From JAIQFF01 sp963725615 (GTDB lineage: Bacteria > Acidobacteriota > Terriglobia > Terriglobales > Acidobacteriaceae), in NCBI GenBank assembly GCA_963725615.1, contig CAVRZO010000019.1, positions 1 through 64,000 of the forward strand: a stretch of 64,000 nt of DNA, in the 5' to 3' direction. The translations under genes and the position numbers were made by a program. Shown one piece after another: positions 49,424 through 57,877 of this stretch (positions are counted from its first letter, which is position 1; every line of letters begins with the position of its first letter). The notes beneath the pieces are model-generated. The model was not told where the DNA came from. It made no database searches and saw only the letters and a list, made by a program, of their open reading frames with translations.

Positions 49424-51027
49424 GGATTAGGTTGCTCGGGCGACCGCGCATTCGCCGGGGTAGAGTTCTGGTTTCCCGATTCTCGCTCGAGGCTTTCGTA
49501 CAGCTCCATTTGGTGCGCCGCATCTGGACGACGACCAAGGCGCCGGTAGACCCGGGACAGGGCAAAATGTGCGGCTGCGTTTTGGCCGTCGAGCTTCACC
49601 GATTGCTCCAGATGTTGTTGCGCCTCTGCGATACGGTCTTTGTTCAACGCGAGATTGCCCAGATGGTAATGCGCATCCGAAAGCGATGGATCAAGCGTCA
49701 GAGCCGACCGCAGCAGTTGCTCGGCTTTGGCTTCTAACGCGACGTCACCGGTTTCGGATTGCTTCAGCAGCACGGCGGCGTACTGCGCTTTGAAGCGCGC
49801 GTCGCGTGGAAATCTCTTGATTCCAGTTTCAAAGTTGGCGGCAGCGTCTTTGCGCATCCCAGCGGCGAATTGAGCTTGAGCGAGTCCAAGAGTCGGTTCG
49901 GGACGAGAACGATCAAGCTCCACAGCGCGAGTATAGGAGCGAACGGCGTCGGTGAACTGTCCCATTCTCGCCTCGACCAGCCCTTGCAATTCGAAAGCTG
50001 CGGAGGAGTTGGGGAAAACGTCCACTGCGCGATTCGCTGCGCGCAAGGCGGAGGGAATCGCCTGTTGGGCCAGGAGGATCTTGGCCAGGTCGAGGTAGCT
50101 TGCCTCCTCAGCTGGAGCCAAAGCGACGGCCTCTTCGAGCGCTTGCAGCGCTTCTTGGGATCGCCCCTGCTTCTGATGGCACCAGCCCAGCAGATTCAAG
50201 ATTGCAGCATTCTTGTTTCCGGAAGCAATCAGGGTTTCGAGAACAGTTTGGCACTGGTCAAAGTGCCCGCCGTGATATTCGACCAATGCCACGGTGTACT
50301 GGGCGTGAGGCTGGTTGAGAAATCCCGCTGGAATGGACGTAAGCAGCTTTTCGGCTGTCGGATAGTCCTGCATCTCGTCGGCGATCTGGGCGCCGAGCAA
50401 CGCCGCCGGAGGTCCCGCCGGGTGGGCCGCCAATTGCGCAAGCGTCCCTCGCGCCTTTTCGGTCTGGCGCAGGTGATAGTAGGAACGGGCCAACGCGGCG
50501 AGGGCCTCGGGTTGCTCGCGGACTTCGTCAGGCACCGCGGCCAGCATCCGTGCGGCGGTCGCATAGTCGCCCATGTTTTCTGACACCATGCCGAGCAATA
50601 GTTGTGCTCCTTTGTCGTCGGGCTTCCGCTGCAGAATGATTTGCAGGTTTTCTTTCGCTTCAGGATAGCGGTGAAGCTGCCACAAATTCGCTGCCAGATA
50701 GCGTCGGGTAGTCAGATTGGAAGAGTTCATCCGCAATGCCCGCTTGAATAATTCGGTAGACTCGTCAAGCTTGTGCTCCTGAGCCAGGATCGTCCCCAGC
50801 GCGGCGAGCACCTCGGGGTCAGACGGGTCCAACTCTTCCGCCTGACGCAGTTCTGCTTCTGCCTTGTCCAATTGTCCCGCACGAGCGTAATCGAATCCTC
50901 GCTCCGCGTGCGCCGCCGCTTGACCTCGCGGGCCAGGAGTGGCTACCTGCGCGGAAGCTGGCGGCCACATCCCTGCCCACAAGAGCAGTTCGCAACTCAG
51001 CACAAGAAATTGACGGAGAAATGACAT
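49420..51027 (-). CDS. Exported TPR-repeat protein
   Basis: 535 residues from ATG 51027 (MSFLRQFLVLSCELLLWAGMWPPASAQ, a signal peptide). About twelve TPR motifs follow (AERGFDYARAGQLDKAEAEL, LGTILAQEHKLDESTELFKR, GWCHQKQGRSQEALQALEEA, LGNLALNKDRIAEAQQHLEQ). The tail is polar. It overlaps the ASPIC/UnbV gene start by four bases and follows the SMP-30 gene by 7 bases. TPR proteins paired with ASPIC/UnbV are frequent in this phylum; they probably form a protein-protein platform. Confidence 0.88.
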   Translation of the reverse strand: MSFLRQFLVLSCELLLWAGMWPPASAQVATPGPRGQAAAHAERGFDYARAGQLDKAEAELRQAEELDPSDPEVLAALGTILAQEHKLDESTELFKRALRMNSSNLTTRRYLAANLWQLHRYPEAKENLQIILQRKPDDKGAQLLLGMVSENMGDYATAARMLAAVPDEVREQPEALAALARSYYHLRQTEKARGTLAQLAAHPAGPPAALLGAQIADEMQDYPTAEKLLTSIPAGFLNQPHAQYTVALVEYHGGHFDQCQTVLETLIASGNKNAAILNLLGWCHQKQGRSQEALQALEEAVALAPAEEASYLDLAKILLAQQAIPSALRAANRAVDVFPNSSAAFELQGLVEARMGQFTDAVRSYTRAVELDRSRPEPTLGLAQAQFAAGMRKDAAANFETGIKRFPRDARFKAQYAAVLLKQSETGDVALEAKAEQLLRSALTLDPSLSDAHYHLGNLALNKDRIAEAQQHLEQSVKLDGQNAAAHFALSRVYRRLGRRPDAAHQMELYESLERESGNQNSTPANARSPEQPNP

Positions 51028-51034
51028 TCGACTC

Positions 51035-52060
51035 TCAGTGATGCGTGCGATAAGGCACGAACCCCCGGGTCCGGGTACGCAGACGATATACCGAGGTCGT
51101 CGCCGTGATGTAGAGGGTCCTGTAGTCGCTGTCTCCCCAGGTGAGATTGGCGGGTTGCTCCGGCATCTCGATCGTACCCAGATGGTGACCTTGCGCGTCC
51201 CACACCCAGATGCCTTTTGGGCCGGTGACAAACACGTTGCCGTCGCGGTCAACTTTTATGCCGTCGGGCACGCCGTCATCCGGTGCGCCAGGTTCTTTGC
51301 CGAAGATCCGGCCATTGCTCAGTGATCCATCAGGTGCGACGTCGTACACGCGAATGTTTCTCTGCTCACTGTCATCCACGTAAAAATGTTTCCCATCCGG
51401 TGAGAAGGCAAGCCCGTTGGGCTGAGTCAGGTCTTTGGCCAAGAGCTGGACGCCGCCCTTGTCATCAAGGCGGTATACGCCCTGGAAGGGTATTTCCTGT
51501 TGCTCGCCCTTGACCAGATCAAGCGTGGGATCGGTGAAGTAGATCGCCCCGTCCGGACCAATCACCACATCATTGGGACTGTTGAGTTTTTTCCCCTCGT
51601 AACGATCGGCGAGGACGGTGTATTTTCCCTCAGGCGTGACGGCGATGATGGCGCGCAGAACACTGGCGCAATCAATCAGGCGGAGCTGCCGGTCGTACGT
51701 GTTGCCATCCGGATCGCCAAGAGAAATCACCTCCTGTTTGCGGCCATCGAGCCAGACACGGTAGATCTTGTTCTGCACTTCGTCGCTCACGTAGAGGAAA
51801 CCGGACTCATCCCAGACCGGGCCTTCGGTGAAACCGAAGCCGCCGGCTACCCGGGTGAGCTTCGCTCTGTGATCAAACAGCTTCCAGAACGCTGGAGATT
51901 CGGCGGTGAGCTTGAACGTCCGGGCAGGCGCATCGGCGGCGGCTGCGACAAAGAGTGAGCTGATGAACAACGCAGCGATGCCGTCGCGGGCTGCGGTTGC
52001 TAATCGGAGATTGAATATCAGATGGCCGAGCAAAGCTTGCATTCTTGACAAGGTTCTCAT
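51035..52060 (-). CDS. Exported SMP-30/gluconolactonase-like protein
   Basis: 341 residues with an N-terminal hydrophobic export segment (IAALFISSLFVAAAADA). The six-bladed SMP-30 propeller shows its metal-site motifs: GFTEGPVWDESGFLYVSDE (Glu), NSPNDVVIGPDGAIYFTDP (Asn), QPNGLAFSPDGKHFYVDDSE and DGIKVDRDGNVFVTGPKG (Asp). Such enzymes hydrolyse sugar lactones. Its ATG overlaps the stop of the cytochrome c gene (ATGA). With an adjacent cytochrome and a divergent PQQ dehydrogenase it would open the lactone produced by periplasmic sugar oxidation. Confidence 0.9.
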   Translation of the reverse strand: MRTLSRMQALLGHLIFNLRLATAARDGIAALFISSLFVAAAADAPARTFKLTAESPAFWKLFDHRAKLTRVAGGFGFTEGPVWDESGFLYVSDEVQNKIYRVWLDGRKQEVISLGDPDGNTYDRQLRLIDCASVLRAIIAVTPEGKYTVLADRYEGKKLNSPNDVVIGPDGAIYFTDPTLDLVKGEQQEIPFQGVYRLDDKGGVQLLAKDLTQPNGLAFSPDGKHFYVDDSEQRNIRVYDVAPDGSLSNGRIFGKEPGAPDDGVPDGIKVDRDGNVFVTGPKGIWVWDAQGHHLGTIEMPEQPANLTWGDSDYRTLYITATTSVYRLRTRTRGFVPYRTHH

Positions 52061-52875
52061 TCCTGCTCCGCCTTCGGTTTATTTGCGCTTCGGGCAACGC
52101 TAAACAAATAGCTGACGAGGTCGTCGAGTTCCTGAGGGCTGAGCCTGGACCCGTAGTCGTCAGGCATCAGGGAACGCGGTTGATATTCGATGCTTCGCAA
52201 CTCGGACCGGTTGAGCAGGTGCAGAGTGCCGTCAGTAGTATGAAGCTGCAAGGAAAAGTTGTCTTCATTCCGTATAACTCCGGTCAACGTTCGCCCGTCC
52301 GCCGCGGTGACCACCGCAATTCGTTTTCGAGGATCGAGATTCCGGTTGGGATCGGTGATGGCACTTCGAATGTCCGCCACCGACTGAGTGTTGGCGTAGC
52401 TGGAGAGATCTGAGCCGATGAAGCCGCCCTCGCCCTTCACCATGTGGCATCGCGAACATCCGGAAGGCCCAAAGAAGAGAGCCTTTCCGTGTCTTGGATC
52501 GCCGGAAATATCAGCCGCAACGGTTTGCCCCTGCAGGCTTCGCAGGTAGCGCACCACCGACTGAATGCGCGCCGCGCCCAGAGAACCAAAGGCGGGCATG
52601 CGTGTTGCCGGAACTCCCTCCCGAACGATCTGCAGAAGCACTTTGTCCGGCAAGCGTTGAACCTCTCGCCGACGGGAGATGTCCGGGCCATGCTCTCCCC
52701 CTCGCCCGTCGAGACCGTGGCAGGCCGCGCACGTGGTCGTGAAAATCCGCTGGCCGGCGCTTTCACTTGCATAAGCCCTGCCGGTTTGCTGGGCTGGCAG
52801 TCGAACAGGCACACACATCTGCCCTATCAATACCAACGCGAGCAAAAGCGAAAATCGTGACGACTCACCGGCCAT
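52057..52875 (-). CDS. Exported dihaem cytochrome c
   Basis: 272 residues with a signal peptide (FSLLLALVLIGQMCVPVRLP). Two haem-binding motifs occur: CAACH (GQRIFTTTCAACHGLDGRGG) and CSRCH (GPSGCSRCHMVKGEGG), with RMPAFG and LMPDDYG offering axial Met ligands. The linker includes a beta-rich segment (DGRTLTGVIRNEDNFSLQL), as in cytochromes coupled to PQQ dehydrogenases. It is likely the electron acceptor for the PQQ dehydrogenase encoded on the other strand. RidA precedes it by 4 bases. Confidence 0.9.
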   Translation of the reverse strand: MAGESSRFSLLLALVLIGQMCVPVRLPAQQTGRAYASESAGQRIFTTTCAACHGLDGRGGEHGPDISRRREVQRLPDKVLLQIVREGVPATRMPAFGSLGAARIQSVVRYLRSLQGQTVAADISGDPRHGKALFFGPSGCSRCHMVKGEGGFIGSDLSSYANTQSVADIRSAITDPNRNLDPRKRIAVVTAADGRTLTGVIRNEDNFSLQLHTTDGTLHLLNRSELRSIEYQPRSLMPDDYGSRLSPQELDDLVSYLFSVARSANKPKAEQE

Positions 52876-52879
52876 CTGG

Positions 52880-53356
52880 TTATTTTCGTTTCACTGCGAT
52901 CGCGGATATCTCAACGCGTGCGTTGTTCACCAGTCCCGCTACCTGCACCGTCGCGCGGGCTGGCTTGGGGTCGGGCATGACGGCTTTGTAGGCCACATTC
53001 ATTTCAGGGAAGTCGTGAATGTCAGCCAGGTACACGGTCACGAAAACAACATCCTTCAGATCGAAACCGGCGGCGTGGACGATATCTGCAATGCGAGCCA
53101 GAGCCGCCTTACTTTCTGCGCCGATTCCACCGGGCACAAGTTTGCCATCGGCATCAATGCCTTCCTGTCCTGCGACGTACAGCGTGTCGCCGGCGATCAC
53201 TCCATCGCTGAAAGGAAGGTTGGCCGTTCCGGGAAGCTTCACAACTTTTCGTTCCTCGGTGAAACTCGTGACCGTTGCGGCCTGGATAAACAGTGCAAGC
53301 ACGGCAAGCGTAAGTGCGGTCTTTGCCAGCGAGCCTTTGAACTTTCCCGTATTCAT
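52880..53356 (-). CDS. Exported RidA-family enamine/imine deaminase
   Basis: 158 residues. A signal peptide (TALTLAVLALFIQAATV) precedes the RidA domain: LPFSDGVIAGDTLYVAGQEG, VVFVTVYLADIHDFPEMN and PARATVQVAGLVNNARVEI, with the conserved Arg that binds the substrate carboxylate. RidA normally acts in the cytoplasm on reactive enamines released by PLP enzymes. An exported form suggests enamines are generated outside the cytoplasm. First gene of the leftward operon, 98 bases from the divergent RraA-like gene. Confidence 0.9.
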   Translation of the reverse strand: MNTGKFKGSLAKTALTLAVLALFIQAATVTSFTEERKVVKLPGTANLPFSDGVIAGDTLYVAGQEGIDADGKLVPGGIGAESKAALARIADIVHAAGFDLKDVVFVTVYLADIHDFPEMNVAYKAVMPDPKPARATVQVAGLVNNARVEISAIAVKRK

Positions 53357-53454
53357 TTCGTGTCAGCTCCTTTTCCGTTGTAAGAATTCTCTCTTCACAT
53401 TCCCTCGACAAGAGTGCTAGAGTCCGCGTTCATATATACAACCTGGAGGAGGAG

Positions 53455-54238
53455 ATGAACAAACTGCAATATTTGAAACCTTCGAGGAAGAGTTCATTTG
53501 TGATTGCCGGAATTCTGTTCCTCTGTGCGATCTGGCAGCTAAGCGCGAACCTTCTGGCGCAATCCTCCGGCGCTTCCCAGTTGAGCGAAAACGAAGCACT
53601 TCTGGACAGTTATCGTCACGTTGAGGTGGCATCGGTCTCCGATGCGCTGGAACAACTCACGGGGCGGAAAATGTACCTGTCGCATAAGATGCAGCCTATT
53701 TTCCCGGCCAAATTCGCCGGCTTCGCGCTCACGGTGAAATTGAGCAAGGACGAAGGCAACAAGGACCCCGGGGCCCTGAGCGGCATGCTGGCGGCCATCG
53801 ATCAGGGAGCGCAGAGTTCTGTGTGGGTAATGGTGGTCGAGGACGGAGCTGACATCGCCGGAATGGGTGGCCTCATGGGTACTACGATGTCAGCGCGTGG
53901 GTTTGTCGGCGCGGTCATCGATGGCGGCGTGCGCGACGTCGGGCAATTGCGCAAATTAGGTTTTCCGGTTTATGCCACTGGCATTGTTGCCATCGACCTC
54001 GGTCGGTCACTACCGCTTTGCCGGGTCCAATATTCCTGTTTCCTGCGACGGTGTAGACGTGCGACCGGGTGATATCGTCGCCGCCGACGGGGACGGTGTC
54101 GTGATCGTGCCGCGAGCAAAAGCAGGAGAGGTCCTCGCGCTTGCCCAGGAAATGGATTTCAAAGAGCACTCTATGTACTCCATCATCGAGAAGTACAAGT
54201 CCATTCAGGAAGCCGTCAAACGGTTTGGCCGCTTGTGA
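53455..54238 (+). CDS. Exported RraA-like/HMG-aldolase-family protein, one frameshift
   Basis: 260 residues from ATG 53455 (GGAGGAGG upstream) after removing one T near 53987. An N-terminal hydrophobic segment (SFVIAGILFLCAIWQLSANLLAQ) indicates export or anchoring. The domain has GGLMGTTMSARGFVGAVIDGGVRD, the substrate- and metal-binding core of RraA-like aldolases and oxaloacetate decarboxylases, then VRPGDIVAADGDGVVIVP. These enzymes split or decarboxylate 2-keto acids. An exported member is unusual. First gene of the rightward operon. Confidence 0.85.
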
Positions 54239-54312
54239 TGTGTCATTCGTGATTGCGTTCACGCCGTTTTCGTTGGATAATGCGCGGTTCAATTAAATCG
54301 ATTCAGTTCGGC

Positions 54313-55980
54313 ATGAGGATGGCAACGACAAAGGGGTTCAGCAGAGGAATGCGCGCCAGAACGGCGCCGGCACTCGCTGCGTTTCTGGTCTGCCTGATGG
54401 TTGCGGCGTCTGACGATTCGCCCAACGAGTCAAGAGCTGTAGTCATCGATGTGCATCCCGCCGAGCTGCTTGCCGCTCCGCCAGGGGCGAACTGGCTTTC
54501 CTATAACGGAGATTTCACGGGGCGCCGCTTCAGCAGCCTGTCCCAGATTAACCTTACGAATGTGGCACAGCTGCGAGCGCAGTGGGTGTTCCATTCCAGC
54601 AATTCAAACCGCCTGGAGGTGACGCCCGTAGTCGTGAACGGCGTTATGTTCGTGACTTCGGCAAACGATACCTACGCTCTCGATGCCCGCACCGGACTCG
54701 TCATCTGGCACCACGTGTGGCCGATCTCCGAGGGACTGATTGACGATGCCTCCGGCCATCTCAGCCGCGGCGTGGCGGTGTGGCATTCGCGAGTGTACCG
54801 GCAAACGGACAATGCTCATCTGCTTTGTCTGGACGCTCGTTCGGGGCACTTGCTGTGGGAGGTTGCCTACGCGGACTGGAACAAGAATTACGGCGCGACC
54901 GCCGCGCCCCTGGTGGTGAACGACAAGGTGATCGTGGGAACCTCAGGCGGGGACGACGGTGTGCGAGGCTTTGTGGCTGCCTATGACACGGACACGGGAA
55001 AGCTGGTGTGGCGTTTCTGGACCATTCCGGCTCCCGGAGAATTCGGTTCCGACAGCTGGCCCGGGAATAGTTATTTGCACGGCGGCGGCACCACGTGGAT
55101 GCCGGGCACGTATGACGCTGGAACCGGCACGCTGTACTGGACGACCAGCAACCCGAGTCCTGATTTCGACGGCAGCGTGCGTCCCGGCGACAACCTGTAC
55201 ACCGACTGTGTGCTGGCAATCGATGCCGAGACCGGAAAATTGAAGTGGCACTTTCAGTTCACTCCCCACGATCTCTTCGACTACGATGCGACGGAAACTC
55301 CAATTCTGATTGATGCGGTTTACCGGGGCGAGCCGCGCAAGCTCCTGGTGCAGGCCAATCGGAATGGGTTCATCTACGTGCTCGATCGCACGACTGGGAA
55401 ATTTCTTTCAGCCATACCGTTCGCGAAAAAGCTGACGTGGGCGAAGGGGGTTGATGGGCAAGGCCGGCCCATCGTTTCCGGTCTCAAACCGACGCCTGAG
55501 GGGACCCGAATATGTCCCGGTTACGGCGGCGCAACCAACTGGTTTGCGCCTTCTTACAACGAGTCTACCCATTTGGTATATTTCCTCGCCCTTGAGGAAT
55601 GCCAGATGTTCTTTTCCAGGCCCCAGAAATTCGAGGAAGGAAAAACCTTCTACTCAACTGGAGTAAAGCGGATTCCGGGAGAAGCTTCGCAGAAAATCCT
55701 GCTGGCTTACGATCTGGACCAGAGGTCGTTCGCGTGGAGCTATCCCCAAGTGGGGCGCGCGCGCTCGTCGGGTGGAACCATGACCACCGTCGCAGGCCTG
55801 GTTTTCTTCGGCGACGATGCGCAATCGTTCGAGGCGGTGGATGCCCGCACCGGAAAGCCGCTGTGGCATTTCAATACCGGACAGGACTTCGGCGCGTCAC
55901 CCATGAGCTATGCCGTCCTGGACAAGCAGTACGTAGCCGTCGCCGCCGGAAGCGACATTTTCAGTTTTGCGTTGCCGTAA
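54313..55980 (+). CDS. Exported PQQ-dependent alcohol/sugar dehydrogenase
   Basis: 555 residues from ATG 54313 (ATG 54280 and 54319 also possible). The signal segment is TAPALAAFLVCLMVAAS. The PQQ eight-bladed propeller shows NWLSYNGDFTGRRFSSLSQI at blade 1, and repeated tryptophan-docking motifs (DTDTGKLVWRFW, DAETGKLKWHFQ). HDLFDYDATETPIL contains the DYD pair: the first Asp is the catalytic base and the second is the extra Asp associated with lanthanide use in XoxF-type enzymes. The adjacent-cysteine disulfide of classical methanol dehydrogenase is not present where expected. It probably passes electrons to the cytochrome c encoded on the opposite strand. Confidence 0.88.
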   Translation: MRMATTKGFSRGMRARTAPALAAFLVCLMVAASDDSPNESRAVVIDVHPAELLAAPPGANWLSYNGDFTGRRFSSLSQINLTNVAQLRAQWVFHSSNSNRLEVTPVVVNGVMFVTSANDTYALDARTGLVIWHHVWPISEGLIDDASGHLSRGVAVWHSRVYRQTDNAHLLCLDARSGHLLWEVAYADWNKNYGATAAPLVVNDKVIVGTSGGDDGVRGFVAAYDTDTGKLVWRFWTIPAPGEFGSDSWPGNSYLHGGGTTWMPGTYDAGTGTLYWTTSNPSPDFDGSVRPGDNLYTDCVLAIDAETGKLKWHFQFTPHDLFDYDATETPILIDAVYRGEPRKLLVQANRNGFIYVLDRTTGKFLSAIPFAKKLTWAKGVDGQGRPIVSGLKPTPEGTRICPGYGGATNWFAPSYNESTHLVYFLALEECQMFFSRPQKFEEGKTFYSTGVKRIPGEASQKILLAYDLDQRSFAWSYPQVGRARSSGGTMTTVAGLVFFGDDAQSFEAVDARTGKPLWHFNTGQDFGASPMSYAVLDKQYVAVAAGSDIFSFALP

Positions 55981-56039
55981 TACTTTGCAAGAGAACGGAC
56001 CGATTACGAAAGCATCTATAAATCCTAAGGAGCTTCATC

Positions 56040-56540
56040 ATGAACTCGACATTCTTCAATCGTAGAAAGCTAATGACCTCGCTCGCAGCGGTGATGTCTG
56101 CCGTGGGTGCGGGAACATTGATGGCCGCCAGTGGGGAGGCCAAGACCCGGGATGCCGGTGTGCGCAAGCTCGGGCGGGATGGCAAGCCGGCAGACGGAAA
56201 GCAGATGATCACCCCACTGATCACGCACAACGGCCTGCTCTACATTGCGGGACAGGGCGCCAACTCAAACGGACCTGTCGGTAAAGATGACATCGATAGC
56301 CACACTACGAAAGTCATGGAGAACGTCAAAGAGCTGGTCGAAACCGGCGGCGGAAGCATGGACAGCGTGCTTCAGCTTACGGTTTATCTGGCCAGCATCG
56401 ATTACTACGAGCCCATGAACAAAATATTCAAGACGTATTTTCCCAATGGCGGACCCGCGCGCACCACGGTCGCGGTCGCCGCCCTTCCGGGGAATTCCAT
56501 GGTGGAGATCAACTGTATTGCCGCCATCGTTCGAAAGTAG
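56040..56540 (+). CDS. Tat-exported RidA-family protein
   Basis: 166 residues from ATG 56040 (AAGGAG upstream). A twin-arginine signal (FFNRRKLMTSLAAVMSAVGA) precedes a RidA domain with LYIAGQGAN, VLQLTVYLASIDYYEPMN and PARTTVAVAALPGNSMVEINC, including the conserved Arg. It is a second exported RidA in this locus, distinct from the one at 52880. It precedes the SelA-like gene by 42 bases and may clear its enamine product. Confidence 0.88.
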   Translation: MNSTFFNRRKLMTSLAAVMSAVGAGTLMAASGEAKTRDAGVRKLGRDGKPADGKQMITPLITHNGLLYIAGQGANSNGPVGKDDIDSHTTKVMENVKELVETGGGSMDSVLQLTVYLASIDYYEPMNKIFKTYFPNGGPARTTVAVAALPGNSMVEINCIAAIVRK

Positions 56541-56582
56541 AACCCACAACTACACTCGGACCAAGCATAAGGAGAGCAGATC

Positions 56583-57832
56583 ATGCGATTAGGGATGGCA
56601 TGGAATCGCCGCAGCTTTCTCGGAACACTAGGAATGGTCGCTGGTTCAATGATGACGCCGAAGAAGTTGTTTGCGTCGAGAGCGAACGCGAAAGTAAGCG
56701 GCTTCGGCCAATCGGGTAATCCCTACGAAGAGCTGGGAGTCACGACCGTCATCAACTGTGAAGGGACGATGACCATGCTGGGTGGTTCCATCCTGCGCCC
56801 GGAACTGGAAGCTGTGATGGCGCAGGCCGGACGCCACTTCGTCAATATGCCTGAACTGGAAGTGGCGGCGGGAAAACGAATCGCCGAAATGCTCAAGCTT
56901 CCGGAGGGGTACACCGCGCTGGTGACTTCTGGTGCGGCGGCAGCGATTCAGTCCGGACTGGCTGGAATCCTTACCGGCGACAATGAAACATTCATCAAAC
57001 AGTTGCCGGATCTCACCGGACTCAAGTCGGAAGTCATCATCCAGAAATCCCATCGCAACCCGTTCGATCATCAGCTCCGCACCACCGGCGTAAAGCTGAT
57101 CGAGATTGAAACGCGCGACCAGTTGCGCCAGGCGATCAACCCGCGGACCGCCATGATGCACTTCACCAATTTCGCCAACGCCGCCGGGCAGATCAAGGTG
57201 GATGAGTGGGTAAAGCTGGCGAAGCAATACAAGCTTCCTTGCATGAACGATGCAGCGGCAGACACGCCGCCGGTCTCTCATCTTTGGGATTACACCAACA
57301 TGGGTTATGACCTTGTAACCTTCAGCGGGGGCAAGGCCATGCGTGGACCACAGTGCGCCGGATTGCTGCTCGGGCGCAAAGATCTGGTTGCCTATGCACT
57401 GTTGAACAACAGTCCCCACGAAGATACCCTTGGCCGAAGTTCGAAAGTCGGTAAGGAAGAAATCATTGGGATGGTGAAAGCGCTCGAGCTCTATCTCAAC
57501 GAAGACCATGAGGCCCTGGCGGCAGAGTGGCAAGGGCGACTGGAGTCGATCTCCCGGCAGATCGTGAGGGTACCGGGCGTCAGCACAGCATTCTTCGTTC
57601 CTGATATCGCGAATCACGTTCCTCATATGCAGATTACCTGGGACGCAGCGAAAATCTCACTGACTCCGAAGCAGGCCTCCCAACTTCTGCGAGAATCGAA
57701 GCCGGCGATCGTGATGGGGGGCGGGGAAGGAGAAGCCCGGCCTCTGCCATGAACTCGTTCATGCTGCAGCCGGGTGAAGACCAGATTGTCGCCGATCAAC
57801 TCGTCCGGATGTTCCGCGAGCATTCCGCGTGA
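56583..57832 (+). CDS. Tat-exported SelA-like PLP enzyme (D-glucosaminate ammonia-lyase type), one frameshift
   Basis: 416 residues with one base missing near 57725-57735; corrected, it ends NSFMLQPGEDQIVADQLV then a stop at 57830-57832. It begins with a strong twin-arginine signal (NRRSFLGTLGMVAGSMM). The fold-type I PLP domain has TSGAAAAIQSGLAG, NDAAADTPP (Asp binding the pyridine nitrogen) and VTFSGGKAMRGPQ (the Schiff-base Lys). The family includes selenocysteine synthase and DgaE-type ammonia-lyases that convert amino-sugar acids to 2-keto-3-deoxy acids. PLP proteins are rarely exported. Selenium metabolism is unlikely given the signal and neighbours. Followed by an amidohydrolase gene, a common pairing. 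Confidence 0.85.
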
Positions 57833-57877
57833 CCTGGTAGCCGTGGACGAGAAGTTGTGACCGGATTCGACCTGACT

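Noticed and set aside
56583..57832. Annotation as selenocysteine synthase (selA)
   Set aside because: A Tat signal, neighbouring amidohydrolase and RidA genes, and absence of selB or tRNA-Sec nearby fit an exported lyase better.
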